From positions 1 through 48,044 of the forward strand of contig JBGCEZ010000010.1 of the NCBI GenBank assembly GCA_045106735.1: DNA of 48,044 bases, given 5' to 3'. Position numbers and translations under genes: made by a program. Of the stretch, positions 17,292 through 26,009 are shown piece by piece. The stretch is from JBGCEZ01 sp045106735. Its GTDB lineage: Bacteria; Planctomycetota; Phycisphaerae; Phycisphaerales; SM1A02. The notes under the pieces were generated by a model, which was given only the letters and a program-made list of their open reading frames with translations, ran no database searches and had not been told where the DNA came from. Each line of letters starts with the position of its first letter. The first letter of the stretch is position 1.

Positions 17292-18545
17292 TCAGGGCTG
17301 GCGCGGAATCCGCAGCTCCATACCGACGTCCAACCGGTCGGCATTGTCGCCGAGCAGCCGCCGATTGGCTTCGGCGATCGCCTCCCAGGCATTGGCGTCG
17401 TCGTAGTAGCGCAGGGCGATCGACGTGAGCGTGTCACCAGAACCAACCACGTGGACCCGCTCCCCCGCCTTCAGCGTCGCGCGATTGACCCGCGTGATGG
17501 AGTCATCCAGCGGCTTGGCCGCAGGCCGGGCGGCGGACTTGGGCGGGAGCGTGACGACTTGTCCGATGACGAGGTTCGACGGATTGAGGTCCGGGTTCGC
17601 CGCGGCGATCAGTCGCCAGTGGTGCCCGGCCCCGAACCAGTCGGCGGCAATGCCGCTGAGCGTGTCGCCGGACCGAATGGTCCACGTGCCGCTCGGGTCA
17701 GCGGCGGCGCGGGCGGCGGCAGGTTGCCCGCCGGCGGGTCGCGCGGCGGCGGCTTGATTGGTCGTTTGGTTCGCGGTTCGGTTGGCCGGCCGCGTGGTCG
17801 AACGCGACGCGGGCGAAGCCGACGACGAAGATGACGGGGCCGCGGCGCCGGACGCGGTGGCGGGAGCGTTCGGCGCGCTCGCCGTTCCGGCACTGCCGTC
17901 CCGACCGGTCACCGTCGAACGCGACGCCGAAGCAGGCGTACCGAGCCGCGAACGCATCGTGCGTTCGGGCGTGGCGGCGGCGCCGGCTGTTCGCTGCCCC
18001 AACTGTTCCCGGACCGCCGCTCGGAATCCGGCTCCGCGATTGGAATCCCCGCTCTTCTCCGGCACGTCGGGCGAGGCGGCCGCGTCACCGTGACGCGTTC
18101 CGCCCATCTCGATTTCTGGTTGCGACGCCGACGCGAGCGAGCGCCGGGCGGCCGCGGCCGGACCGCGCAGATCGGAACCCGAGCCGGTGCCGGCGCTCAG
18201 CGCGCGGCGTTCGGAGGGATTCGCGGTCGCCGACGATGGCGAAGAAGACGGCGATCCGAGGGCACGACGCTCCGGACGGGCCGGCGGCGTCAACCCCGAG
18301 GCGCTCGAACGCAAGGAAGGCGGCTGGTCAACGGATGCCCGCCGGGCCGCGGTCGCCTGGTCTGGCGATGACGCTGGCCTGAGCGTTGGCATTTCATCGG
18401 ATTGGCCCTCGGTCGCACCTGGCGTGGAACCGCCGGCAGTCATCACGCTGCCGCCATCCGCTGGGAGCAGGTACCCGTAGTAGAGGGCCATCACCCCGAT
18501 CAGAAGAACGACCAGGGCCAGAACGATTCGGGTGATCACCGACAT
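17292..18545 (-). CDS. Membrane-anchored protein with two C-terminal LysM domains
   Basis: ATG 18545 has GGAGGT 5 nt upstream and gives 417 residues. Residues 1-30 contain one transmembrane helix (VLALVVLLIGVMALYYGYLL). Residues 35-290 are a Ser/Ala/Pro/Thr-rich low-complexity linker with Arg-Arg-Ala patches. Two LysM domains end the protein: WTIRSGDTLSGIAADWFG and HVVGSGDTLTSIALRYYDD, each with the following N-P/A-N turn. LysM binds N-acetylglucosamine polymers such as peptidoglycan. The protein therefore spans from the inner membrane to the wall layer, a plausible envelope scaffold. It lies downstream of secDF on the same strand, 387 bp away, so it is probably a separate unit. Confidence 0.82.
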   Translation of the reverse strand: MSVITRIVLALVVLLIGVMALYYGYLLPADGGSVMTAGGSTPGATEGQSDEMPTLRPASSPDQATAARRASVDQPPSLRSSASGLTPPARPERRALGSPSSSPSSATANPSERRALSAGTGSGSDLRGPAAAARRSLASASQPEIEMGGTRHGDAAASPDVPEKSGDSNRGAGFRAAVREQLGQRTAGAAATPERTMRSRLGTPASASRSTVTGRDGSAGTASAPNAPATASGAAAPSSSSSASPASRSTTRPANRTANQTTNQAAAARPAGGQPAAARAAADPSGTWTIRSGDTLSGIAADWFGAGHHWRLIAAANPDLNPSNLVIGQVVTLPPKSAARPAAKPLDDSITRVNRATLKAGERVHVVGSGDTLTSIALRYYDDANAWEAIAEANRRLLGDNADRLDVGMELRIPRQP

Positions 18546-18932
18546 CGCGCACCTCCGTGTGCTGAGAACCGACGACATGCGTCCACGGCTGCATCCGTGC
18601 AGCCGTTCGATCCATCCCGCCCGGAAGCGGAAGGACCGTCTCTATTGTGCCCCACCCAGACCGGTCCGCCAACCCCTGGCCGCCGCGGAATACCCGCAAT
18701 CGGGGACGCCCCAGCGCAGCGTCTGCGCCGAACGGCCGCTGCGGGCGCCGCCGCGGCCCCGCCGGGACGCCCCGCGGCCCGCGGCTCGCGGCCGGCAGTC
18801 CCCGCTGCCGGCGATCCCCGGGGTCCACGTTTCCCGCCGCCGGCGTCGCCAGCGGCCCGGCCAGCCGACCACCCTCGCACGAGTGCCGGCGGGGAGCCAG
18901 ACCCTTCTGCCCCGCCTCCTCCGCCCGGCGGG
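18546..18932. other. GC-rich spacer between secDF and the LysM gene
   Basis: Extremely GC-rich sequence with many short CCGCGG-type inverted repeats around 18730-18800 that could form terminator-like structures for secDF. No ORF of clear coding character and no definite promoter is visible. Confidence 0.4.
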
Positions 18933-21900
18933 TCAGGCCCCCGCCGCGTCGTCGTCCGAGCCGATGGCCTTGGCCTTGCGACCGGCCGAGAGCCGGGCGG
19001 CCTTCTCGGTGGCTTCCTTGCCGGCGTACACCATCGGGGCGGCGATGCCGACCGAGCTGTACGTTCCGACGAGCAGGCCGGCGAGCAGGCAGAAGGTGAA
19101 CGGGCGAATGCCCGATCCGCCCTCGGCGTACATGATCGCCACCGCGACAAGCGTGGTGAACGACGTCAGCAAGGTTCGGCTGACCGTCTGGTTGATCGAG
19201 CGGTTGATCGTCTCGGCCGAGGCCAAGGGCATCTTGCCACGGTTCTCGCGCACGCGGTCGAGGATGACGATCGTGTCATTGAGCGAGTAGCCGATGATCG
19301 TCAGGAGCGCGGCCACCACGCCCAGGTCGATGCGGAACGGCTCGATCAGCAGCGTCGCCCCGAACGCGGTCACGCCGACGATCGTCGACAGGGCCAGCAG
19401 GCCCAGCGACAGGATGACGTCGTGGACGAGGGCGGTGATCGCGGCCAACGAATACCGGAGCGAACCGAATCGCACCCAGATGTAGACCAGGATGCCGATC
19501 AGCGACAGGATGACCGCCACCGTGGCGTTGGCCTTCAGTGTTTGGGCCACGGCCGATGAGTAACTGTTGACTTCGTCGAGGCTTTCCGGCTGCTCGAGGG
19601 CCAGGCCCACCAGACGCCACTCGCGATCGGCCAAGCTCGAACGCCAGACTTCCGGGGCGATGTCGGCCCGGACGTAGCTGACCGCAGGATCGTGCACGAG
19701 CACGACGGCCGAGCGAACGCCGGCGAGCGGGTTCTCCGGATCCACCACCTCGACCGGGACAATCTGCGTACGGCGACCGGCGGTGTCTCGCTGGTCGGGC
19801 TGCTCGCGCATCCGTTCGATGCGCCGCAGAATCTCCGCCGCGGGAACCGGCGGGGAAAGGTCTTCCAGCACGATCGCCACACCGCCGACAAAGGCCGGCA
19901 CGCGTTCGTTCACGTCCACCCGGACCGCATCGCTGAGGTCTTCGGTGGTGATCGCCGTCGCGTACTGCGTGGAGTCGTTCTCCCCCGCGCCCGTGAAGGT
20001 CACGATCGGGTTCACGTCGATTCGGTCGCCCATGGCCCGGACAATCTCGCCGACCACGAAGTCGGTGATCGTGTCGTCGTCTTCCATGCCCTCGGGGGCA
20101 GCAATCTTGATCTGGAACTCGCCGGCGCGGACCGTGCCGTCGTCGGCCGATTCGGTCCGGCCAACGGTGAGCACCTGGGCCTTGCCGAACTGGCGGCGAA
20201 TCTTGGACTCGCGGTCTTCCGCGTCGCCGCTGACGCCGTCGCCGATGCCGCGGATCGTCGCCTCCACGCCGCCGTCGCCCGTATGGGGAATCAGCACGCG
20301 CTGGACCTGACCGAGGGCATCGGTATCCGGCACGCCGTCGCGATCCTCGTCCATCGGGACGGTCGCAATCTTGAGCGACACGCCGCCGCGGAACTCGGTG
20401 TCGAGCATGTCCACGCCACGGCTGCTCACGAGCACGAGCGACGTGGTCACGCCGATGACGCTGAGCACCCAGAAGAACTTCCGCTTGCCAATCCAGTCGA
20501 TGTTCGGCTCGAGGGCCCGGTGGATCGAGGGGAAGACGACCGGAAGCATCGGCAGGTTCTTGATCTTCAGGATCTCGGTGAAGACCAGGAAGATCTGCCG
20601 CGTCATGAAGAGCGCGGTGAAGAGCGTGGCGCAGATGCCGAGCGTCAGCGTCAGGGCAAAGCCCTTGACTTCGGTGGTGGCAGTCTGGAACAGCACCACG
20701 CACACAATGAGGTTGGTGATGTTGGCGTCGAGAATCGTGCTCAATGCCTTGCCGTAGCCCTGGCGAATGCAACCGCGGAGATCAAGTTCGCCGGCGAACA
20801 TCTCCTCTCGGATGCGTTCGTAGATGAGCACGTTCGCGTCCACCGCCATGCCGACGGTGAGCACGATGCCGGCGAGGCCGGGCAACGTGAACGTGCCGTC
20901 GATGAGCATCAGCGCACCGAAGATCACCGTGCCGTTGGCGGCCAGGGCGATGACCGCGACCACGCCGGCCAGCAGGTAGTAGATGAGCATGAACACCGCG
21001 ACCACGATGATCGAGATGATGAATGCTTCACGGCCGCGGCTGAGGTTGTCGGCACCGATCGACGGACCGAGGACGCTCACCGAGATCGGTTCCGCGCCCA
21101 GCTTGGCCGCGAGCGAACCGGCGGCGAGCACGCGAATCAGGTACGAAATGTCGGCGTCACTGAACTGTCCGGTGATTTGGCCGTTCGAAGTGATCTGGCC
21201 CTGCACCGTCGGGGCCGAATAGACCTCGCCGTCGAGCACGATGGCCATCGGGCTGCCGAGGTTTCGCGTGGTGAGGCGGCCCATGAGCCGGGCGCCGGCT
21301 CCGTCCAACGTGAACGCGACGGCCGGGCGGCCGAGGCTGTCCTGGCTGCGGCTCGCGCCCGAAAGCGACCACTCCTGCCCGCCCTCGCGGTCGATGCTCT
21401 TTTGCACCGTCGTCGACAGGAGCAAGTAGTACTGCCCGTCGTATTCCGCGCCAACGAGCCGCCGGCCGGCAAAGAACGACGGAGCGCCGCCGTTGGTGAG
21501 TTGCGTGAATTCCGCCGGGGTGTCGTACCACTGATCGATGCGGTTGATCGGGAACCAGCGAGCGGTGCCGCTGAGGGCGTTGGCCGGGCCGATGTCTTCG
21601 AGCTGCTGACGCATCGCGTCGATGTCGACGCCAGCCGGGTCGGCGGGGTCAACGGCAATGCGGAACTCGAGCACGCCCGCGCCCTTGAGCAGGCGTTTGA
21701 GGTCTTCGGGGTCATCGAAGCCGGTGACCTGGGACTGGTAGGTCTCCCACTCGCCGACCACGCCGTCGAGGCGATCAGCCAGATCCGGAAAATCGTTCTT
21801 GAGGGCGGCCAGCGCGACTTCGCGGCGGCTGGGGCCCATGACCACCTCGCCCTTGTCGTCGACCTTGTTGCGGCCGGTGACCGAATCCTTCTCCGGCTCG

Positions 21901-22550
21901 GGCGCATTCGGGAGGGCAAGCATGCGGCGAAGCCGGGCTTCATCGAGGCTCAGTTCGAGGGCCCCGCGTTCGGCGTCGTCGTAGGCCAACTCGGCCAGGG
22001 CCACGTCTTGTCCGGCCCGGAGCTGGGCGTCTTCGCCGGCACCATCGTCCAGGGCGTCGAACGCGGCTCGGGCGGCGGCTTGCTCGTTCCACGCGGCTTG
22101 CAGGTCTCGGATCAGCGTCTGCCGGGTGCCCCCGGACGTCCCGCCGAATCGGTCGACCGCCAGGCCTTCGGCCAACGATGAACGCAGACTGAAGCGGTCG
22201 ATCTCGCTGTCGCGCATCAAGGCGCGGATGGCGTCTTCGGCCTTTTGCTTGAGGGCCTGGATCTCCGGCGTCGGCAGCGGCATCGTGATCTGGATGCGAT
22301 CGCGGCCGAGCGGCTCCATCTGGATGTCGATGACGCCCTGCGGGTTCACGCGGTCCTGCAGACTGGTGATCGTCTGCGTGAGGATCTCCTCGGGCGACTG
22401 CGTGGCGTTCTCGGGAATGTCGACCGCGTAGATCAGACTCACGCCACCACGAAGGTCGCGGCCCAGACTGGGCTTGCGAAACGCGACGGTCGTGCCGCAA
22501 ACCGCCAGGACGACGGCGATGAGGACGAACTTCCAGATCAGGTTCTGCAT
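18933..22550 (-). CDS. secDF: SecD-SecF fusion, protein translocase subunit
   Basis: SecDF uses the proton gradient to assist Sec-dependent export. The 1205-residue product (ATG 22550) opens with a transmembrane segment and KPSLGRDLRGGVSLIYAVDI, the SecD start. A long periplasmic P1 region follows, enlarged by an insertion around residues 130-270. Then come GMAVDANVLIYERIREE (SecD TM4-TM5 signature) and, after about residue 680, the SecF part beginning NIDWIGKRKFFW, with GYSLNDTIVILDRVRENRGK as its signature. Fused SecD and SecF are common in planctomycetes and some Firmicutes. The C-terminus is charged. It sits 99 bp downstream of yajC in the classic tgt-yajC-secDF order. Confidence 0.95.
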   Translation of the reverse strand: MQNLIWKFVLIAVVLAVCGTTVAFRKPSLGRDLRGGVSLIYAVDIPENATQSPEEILTQTITSLQDRVNPQGVIDIQMEPLGRDRIQITMPLPTPEIQALKQKAEDAIRALMRDSEIDRFSLRSSLAEGLAVDRFGGTSGGTRQTLIRDLQAAWNEQAAARAAFDALDDGAGEDAQLRAGQDVALAELAYDDAERGALELSLDEARLRRMLALPNAPEPEKDSVTGRNKVDDKGEVVMGPSRREVALAALKNDFPDLADRLDGVVGEWETYQSQVTGFDDPEDLKRLLKGAGVLEFRIAVDPADPAGVDIDAMRQQLEDIGPANALSGTARWFPINRIDQWYDTPAEFTQLTNGGAPSFFAGRRLVGAEYDGQYYLLLSTTVQKSIDREGGQEWSLSGASRSQDSLGRPAVAFTLDGAGARLMGRLTTRNLGSPMAIVLDGEVYSAPTVQGQITSNGQITGQFSDADISYLIRVLAAGSLAAKLGAEPISVSVLGPSIGADNLSRGREAFIISIIVVAVFMLIYYLLAGVVAVIALAANGTVIFGALMLIDGTFTLPGLAGIVLTVGMAVDANVLIYERIREEMFAGELDLRGCIRQGYGKALSTILDANITNLIVCVVLFQTATTEVKGFALTLTLGICATLFTALFMTRQIFLVFTEILKIKNLPMLPVVFPSIHRALEPNIDWIGKRKFFWVLSVIGVTTSLVLVSSRGVDMLDTEFRGGVSLKIATVPMDEDRDGVPDTDALGQVQRVLIPHTGDGGVEATIRGIGDGVSGDAEDRESKIRRQFGKAQVLTVGRTESADDGTVRAGEFQIKIAAPEGMEDDDTITDFVVGEIVRAMGDRIDVNPIVTFTGAGENDSTQYATAITTEDLSDAVRVDVNERVPAFVGGVAIVLEDLSPPVPAAEILRRIERMREQPDQRDTAGRRTQIVPVEVVDPENPLAGVRSAVVLVHDPAVSYVRADIAPEVWRSSLADREWRLVGLALEQPESLDEVNSYSSAVAQTLKANATVAVILSLIGILVYIWVRFGSLRYSLAAITALVHDVILSLGLLALSTIVGVTAFGATLLIEPFRIDLGVVAALLTIIGYSLNDTIVILDRVRENRGKMPLASAETINRSINQTVSRTLLTSFTTLVAVAIMYAEGGSGIRPFTFCLLAGLLVGTYSSVGIAAPMVYAGKEATEKAARLSAGRKAKAIGSDDDAAGA

Positions 22551-22649
22551 GGGACTCGCAGTTCCGCGGGGCGGGGTTCGAATCGTGGTTCGCGGGAGGG
22601 CGAACCGAAACCGGACGGACCAGATGGCCCGCCCCGGCAATGGACGGGA

Positions 22650-23165
22650 TCAGCTGGCCGAATTGGCCAGTTCAGGTTCGTTGGCCGAGGTCTCGCGCGA
22701 ACTCAGCACCTGTTGCACGGCGGACCGGGCGAACGTGATGCGGGTGTTCGAAGACTCGTCGACCTTCAGGACGATCGAGTCGGGCTTCAGATCGACAATC
22801 GAGCCGACCACGCCGCCGATCGTCTGCACGCGATCGTGCCGCTTGAGGGCGGTCATCATCGCTTCGCGACGCTTCTTCTCTTTGCGCGGCCCAAGAATCG
22901 TGGTGACCAAGAGCAGGCCAAGGAAGCCGAACAGGATGAAGGGGAACATGCCGCCGCCGAAGAGGCTGGGGGCAGCCTTGTTGGCAGCCTCCGTCGTACC
23001 GGCCGGCGGAGCCGGTGCCCCGCCGCTGTCGACGGGCGGCAGCACGCCAGGCGCGGCCGCGACGACGGAGCAGACGAAGCCAGCGGCCAGGGCGCTGAGG
23101 GTCATCAGGGACTTGGGCATCATCGACCGCGGCGCGGTCGCCGCGGGATCGGTGGGCTGCAGCAT
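22650..23165 (-). CDS. yajC: YajC, preprotein translocase subunit
   Basis: The 171-residue product (ATG 23165, GGAAGAG upstream) has a hydrophobic N-terminal segment and a Pro/Ala linker. The YajC core follows: a transmembrane helix MFPFILFGFLGLLLVTTIL, then GPRKEKKRREAMMTALKRHD with the basic patch and DRVQTIGGVVGSIVDL. The N-terminal extension of about 60 residues is longer than in proteobacterial YajC (about 110 residues) and may be a signal anchor. YajC associates with SecDF, which is encoded next. An in-frame Met a few residues on is an alternative start. Confidence 0.88.
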   Translation of the reverse strand: MLQPTDPAATAPRSMMPKSLMTLSALAAGFVCSVVAAAPGVLPPVDSGGAPAPPAGTTEAANKAAPSLFGGGMFPFILFGFLGLLLVTTILGPRKEKKRREAMMTALKRHDRVQTIGGVVGSIVDLKPDSIVLKVDESSNTRITFARSAVQQVLSSRETSANEPELANSAS

Positions 23166-23362
23166 GATTCGGGCTCTTCCGCGGGCAGTCGGCGACCGAG
23201 GAGGCAACCTCCGGGCCGGCCGCAGGCGGCGGAGGGGGGACACCGGATTCGGGTGACGCCCCGATCCCGGCCCGCACCCCGTGGCCCGGTCCCGGGTCAT
23301 GGGCCGACCCACCGATCACGATCCGAAGGATCGGGACCCGTGGGGACTCGCGTCGGAAGCGT

Positions 23363-24562
23363 TCAGCGTCCGGGGGCGAGTCCAGCCAGACCCGGCCAGG
23401 CGGCCGCGAAAGTGGGCCAAGCATGATCGCGGATCGCCTCCCGGATGTCCAGCAGCAGGCGCTGGAAGTGCCGGATGTTGTGGATGGTCACGAGGGTCGA
23501 TCCGAGCATTTCGCCGGCCTTCAGGAGATGCCTCAGGTAGGCCCGCCCGAATCCGCCGTCGCAGACTTCGCAGTCGCAGCCAGCCTCGATCGGGGCCGGA
23601 TCGTCGGTGTGGACGGCATTCTTGAGGTTGATGGTCCCGGCCCGGGTGAACGCGTGGCCGTTCCGGCCGTTCCGCGAGGGCAGGACGCAGTCGAACATGT
23701 CGACTCCGGCCAGCACGGCCGAAAGAATGTCATGTTCGTAGCCCACGCCCATCAGGTACCGCGGCTTGGACTCGGGCAGGAGCGGCGCGGTGAAGTCGAC
23801 CACCCGCCGAATGTCGCCGGTCCCCTCGCCCACCGCCACGCCGCCGATCGCGTATCCGGGCAGGTCGATGGCGGTGATCGCCGCGGCCGAGGCCGTCCGC
23901 ATCGCCTCGTCGGTCCCGCCCTGGACGATCCCAAACAAGGCCTGCTCGTGGGGCCGGGCGTGGGCTTCCACGCAGCGCTCGAGCCAGCGGACGGTCCGGG
24001 CATTGGCCTCGGCCAGCCGGGCCTGGTGGTCGTACCCCCGCCGCCAGGCGCCGCCCCGCTGGGCCATGATCCGCTTGCGGCTCTCGTTCATCTGGGACGG
24101 ATCGACGCTCGGCGGGCAGTCGTCGAAGGCCATGATGATGTCGGCCCCGAGGTTGTTCTGGACCTCGATCGCCCGCTCGGGAGAGAGGCGGATGGCCCGG
24201 CCATCAACGATCGACTTGAAGGTGACCCCGTCCTCGTCGACCGCGTTGATGTCGGCCATCGAATAGGCCTGGTAGCCGCCGGAGTCCGTGAGCAGCGGGC
24301 CGTCCCAGCGCATGAAGACGTGGCTGCCCCCCTGCCGGGCGACGCGTTCGTCGCCTGGCCGGAGCATCAAGTGGTACGCATTGTTGAGGATGCACTGGCT
24401 GCCGGTGCCCCGGATCTGGGCCGGCGTGAGGCCCTTGATCGTGGCCCGCGTCCCGACCGGCATGAAGGCCGGCGTGTCGAAGACCCCGTGGGGCGTCGTG
24501 ATGCGGCCGACCCGGGCCCGGCTGGACGCGTCGCGGTGCGAGATATCGAAGGTGATCGCCAT
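23363..24562 (-). CDS. tgt: tRNA-guanine transglycosylase (queuine tRNA-ribosyltransferase)
   Basis: Tgt exchanges guanine-34 of GUN-anticodon tRNAs for preQ1 in queuosine synthesis. The 399-residue protein shows the family landmarks: TPHGVFDTPAFMPVGT at the N-terminus, SQCILNNAYHLMLRPG, LLTDSGGYQAYSMA (substrate-binding Asp region), ADIIMAFDDCPP, LFGIVQGG, YAIGGVAVGE and GVDMFDCVLPSRNGRNG with the nucleophilic Asp. The zinc site CDCEVCDGGFGRAYLRHL is intact. ATG 24562 is chosen because the family starts close to ITFDISHRD. It heads the tgt-yajC-secDF cluster. Confidence 0.96.
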   Translation of the reverse strand: MAITFDISHRDASSRARVGRITTPHGVFDTPAFMPVGTRATIKGLTPAQIRGTGSQCILNNAYHLMLRPGDERVARQGGSHVFMRWDGPLLTDSGGYQAYSMADINAVDEDGVTFKSIVDGRAIRLSPERAIEVQNNLGADIIMAFDDCPPSVDPSQMNESRKRIMAQRGGAWRRGYDHQARLAEANARTVRWLERCVEAHARPHEQALFGIVQGGTDEAMRTASAAAITAIDLPGYAIGGVAVGEGTGDIRRVVDFTAPLLPESKPRYLMGVGYEHDILSAVLAGVDMFDCVLPSRNGRNGHAFTRAGTINLKNAVHTDDPAPIEAGCDCEVCDGGFGRAYLRHLLKAGEMLGSTLVTIHNIRHFQRLLLDIREAIRDHAWPTFAAAWPGLAGLAPGR

Positions 24563-24616
24563 GGCGGGCGGCATGGTACGGGCCCGGGGCCCGGAGACCG
24601 GGGCAGCCGCGCCGCC

Positions 24617-25822
24617 TTAGGGCGAATCGCGGAGTTTCGCCTGCCGGTCGCGTTCCAGGATCTTCTGTTCCTTGGCCGTCAAGCTGTGGATGCCGTTGGC
24701 CTTGACCTTCACCAAGATCGCGTCCACCGCTTCCGGCGAGGGATCCGCGTTGATGCGGCCGATGAGCTTGGGCCGCGCGGCCCGTCCCGCCGGAACGGCC
24801 GCGGTTTCTCCGAACCCGAAGTTCCCGGCCCCCTCGCGCCGGCCCGACTTTTCCTTGCGGTAGTGGCGACTCGTGGGATCGAAGCGCCCGAGGACGTCAA
24901 AGAAGTCCCTCAGGTGGTGATCGTTGCGAATGAAGTACCAGCCGGCGAACGCCCCGCCCAAGTGGGCCGCGTGCCCGCCGTCGTTCCCGCTGGCCCCGGT
25001 GGCGAGCAAGACGACCTCGGTGATCACCATGCCCCAGGCCAAGACGCCGAGTGGCATGGGGATCAGGAACATGAAGTTGACGGTCGTGCGCGGGGCAAGC
25101 CGAGCGCCGCCGATCATCACGCCAAAGACGCCGGCCGACGCCCCGATCAACGGTGTGGTCGAGTCGAGAAAAAGCAGGAATGGAATGCCGGTGTTCTCGA
25201 CGCCGACGCGGAAGAGCGCGTGGGCAGCGACGTTGAGCAGCGTAAACAGCAGTCCGCCGCAGATACCGCACAGCAAGTAGAACGCGAGAAAGCGCTTGCC
25301 GCCGAGATGCTGCTCAACGATCGGGCCAAAGAAAAACAGCCCAACCATGTTCATCAACAGGTGGGCGAGCATCCCGTGGCTGTGCAAGAACTGGAAGCCG
25401 AGCAGGCGCCAGAGTTCCAGGTGGAAAAATCCGCGCTGGGTCGAGAAGTGCAACAGCGCTTCGAGGGGCGGCATCGTCCGGACCAGCTGGTAGCCGACGA
25501 CCGTCGGCGTGCCGTCGATCTCGAGCATGAGTGGACGTTGCGCCCGCGCCGGCGAACCGGGGAAGGCGGAAACGACCGCGGTTTCACCCGGGGTTGCGCG
25601 ACCAAGATTGACGTTGGCCGGCACCCCGTCGAGTGCGCGGCGCGCCATCCCGACCTCGACGCGCGGCAGAAAGGAGTCCACAACGAACACCGCCGTGCAA
25701 ATCACAATGAGCCACGTCGTCACCGACCACATGCGCCACTGACGCCAGGACGGCGTGCCCGACCCGGCATCGAAGAGGTTCGAACCGGAACTCTGCTGGT
25801 AGTCGCGATCGGCGATGCCCAT
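24617..25822 (-). CDS. Rhomboid family intramembrane serine protease
   Basis: The 401-residue protein begins MGIADRDYQQ, close to the MGIYDRDY start common in this planctomycete-type group, so I prefer ATG 25822 over upstream starts. Rhomboid motifs are clear: HSHGMLAHLLMNMVGLFFFG on the helix 2 side, GASAGVFGVMIGG with the nucleophile Ser, and GGHAAHLGGAFAGW with the catalytic His. The C-terminal 40 residues (SPEAVDAILVKVKANGIHSL then TAKEQKILERDRQ) form a small helical module also present at the end of the next gene. No start is strongly supported by a ribosome binding site. The N-terminal 100 residues before the helices include a large soluble insertion. Substrates are unknown. Confidence 0.87.
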   Translation of the reverse strand: MGIADRDYQQSSGSNLFDAGSGTPSWRQWRMWSVTTWLIVICTAVFVVDSFLPRVEVGMARRALDGVPANVNLGRATPGETAVVSAFPGSPARAQRPLMLEIDGTPTVVGYQLVRTMPPLEALLHFSTQRGFFHLELWRLLGFQFLHSHGMLAHLLMNMVGLFFFGPIVEQHLGGKRFLAFYLLCGICGGLLFTLLNVAAHALFRVGVENTGIPFLLFLDSTTPLIGASAGVFGVMIGGARLAPRTTVNFMFLIPMPLGVLAWGMVITEVVLLATGASGNDGGHAAHLGGAFAGWYFIRNDHHLRDFFDVLGRFDPTSRHYRKEKSGRREGAGNFGFGETAAVPAGRAARPKLIGRINADPSPEAVDAILVKVKANGIHSLTAKEQKILERDRQAKLRDSP

Positions 25823-26009
25823 GGTGGGTCGTTCATCCGCTGAGGGGGTCGGGGCGACGCCTGAATCAGTCCGGCGGGCCGCCAGCACCACGCCCGGTGG
25901 CGCTTGGGTCATGTTCGGGGCCAGCCGCATCGAGCGAACCGGCACTCCTTCTTCGGCGATCCGGCCGACGGATCTCGACCCAATCGTACGACTGCGGTTG
26001 GCATCTGGG

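Noticed and set aside
19692..22181. Long plus-strand open frame opposite secDF
   Set aside because: It is rich in His, Arg and Asp and lacks any family pattern. It is the complement of a GC-rich, strongly coding secDF.
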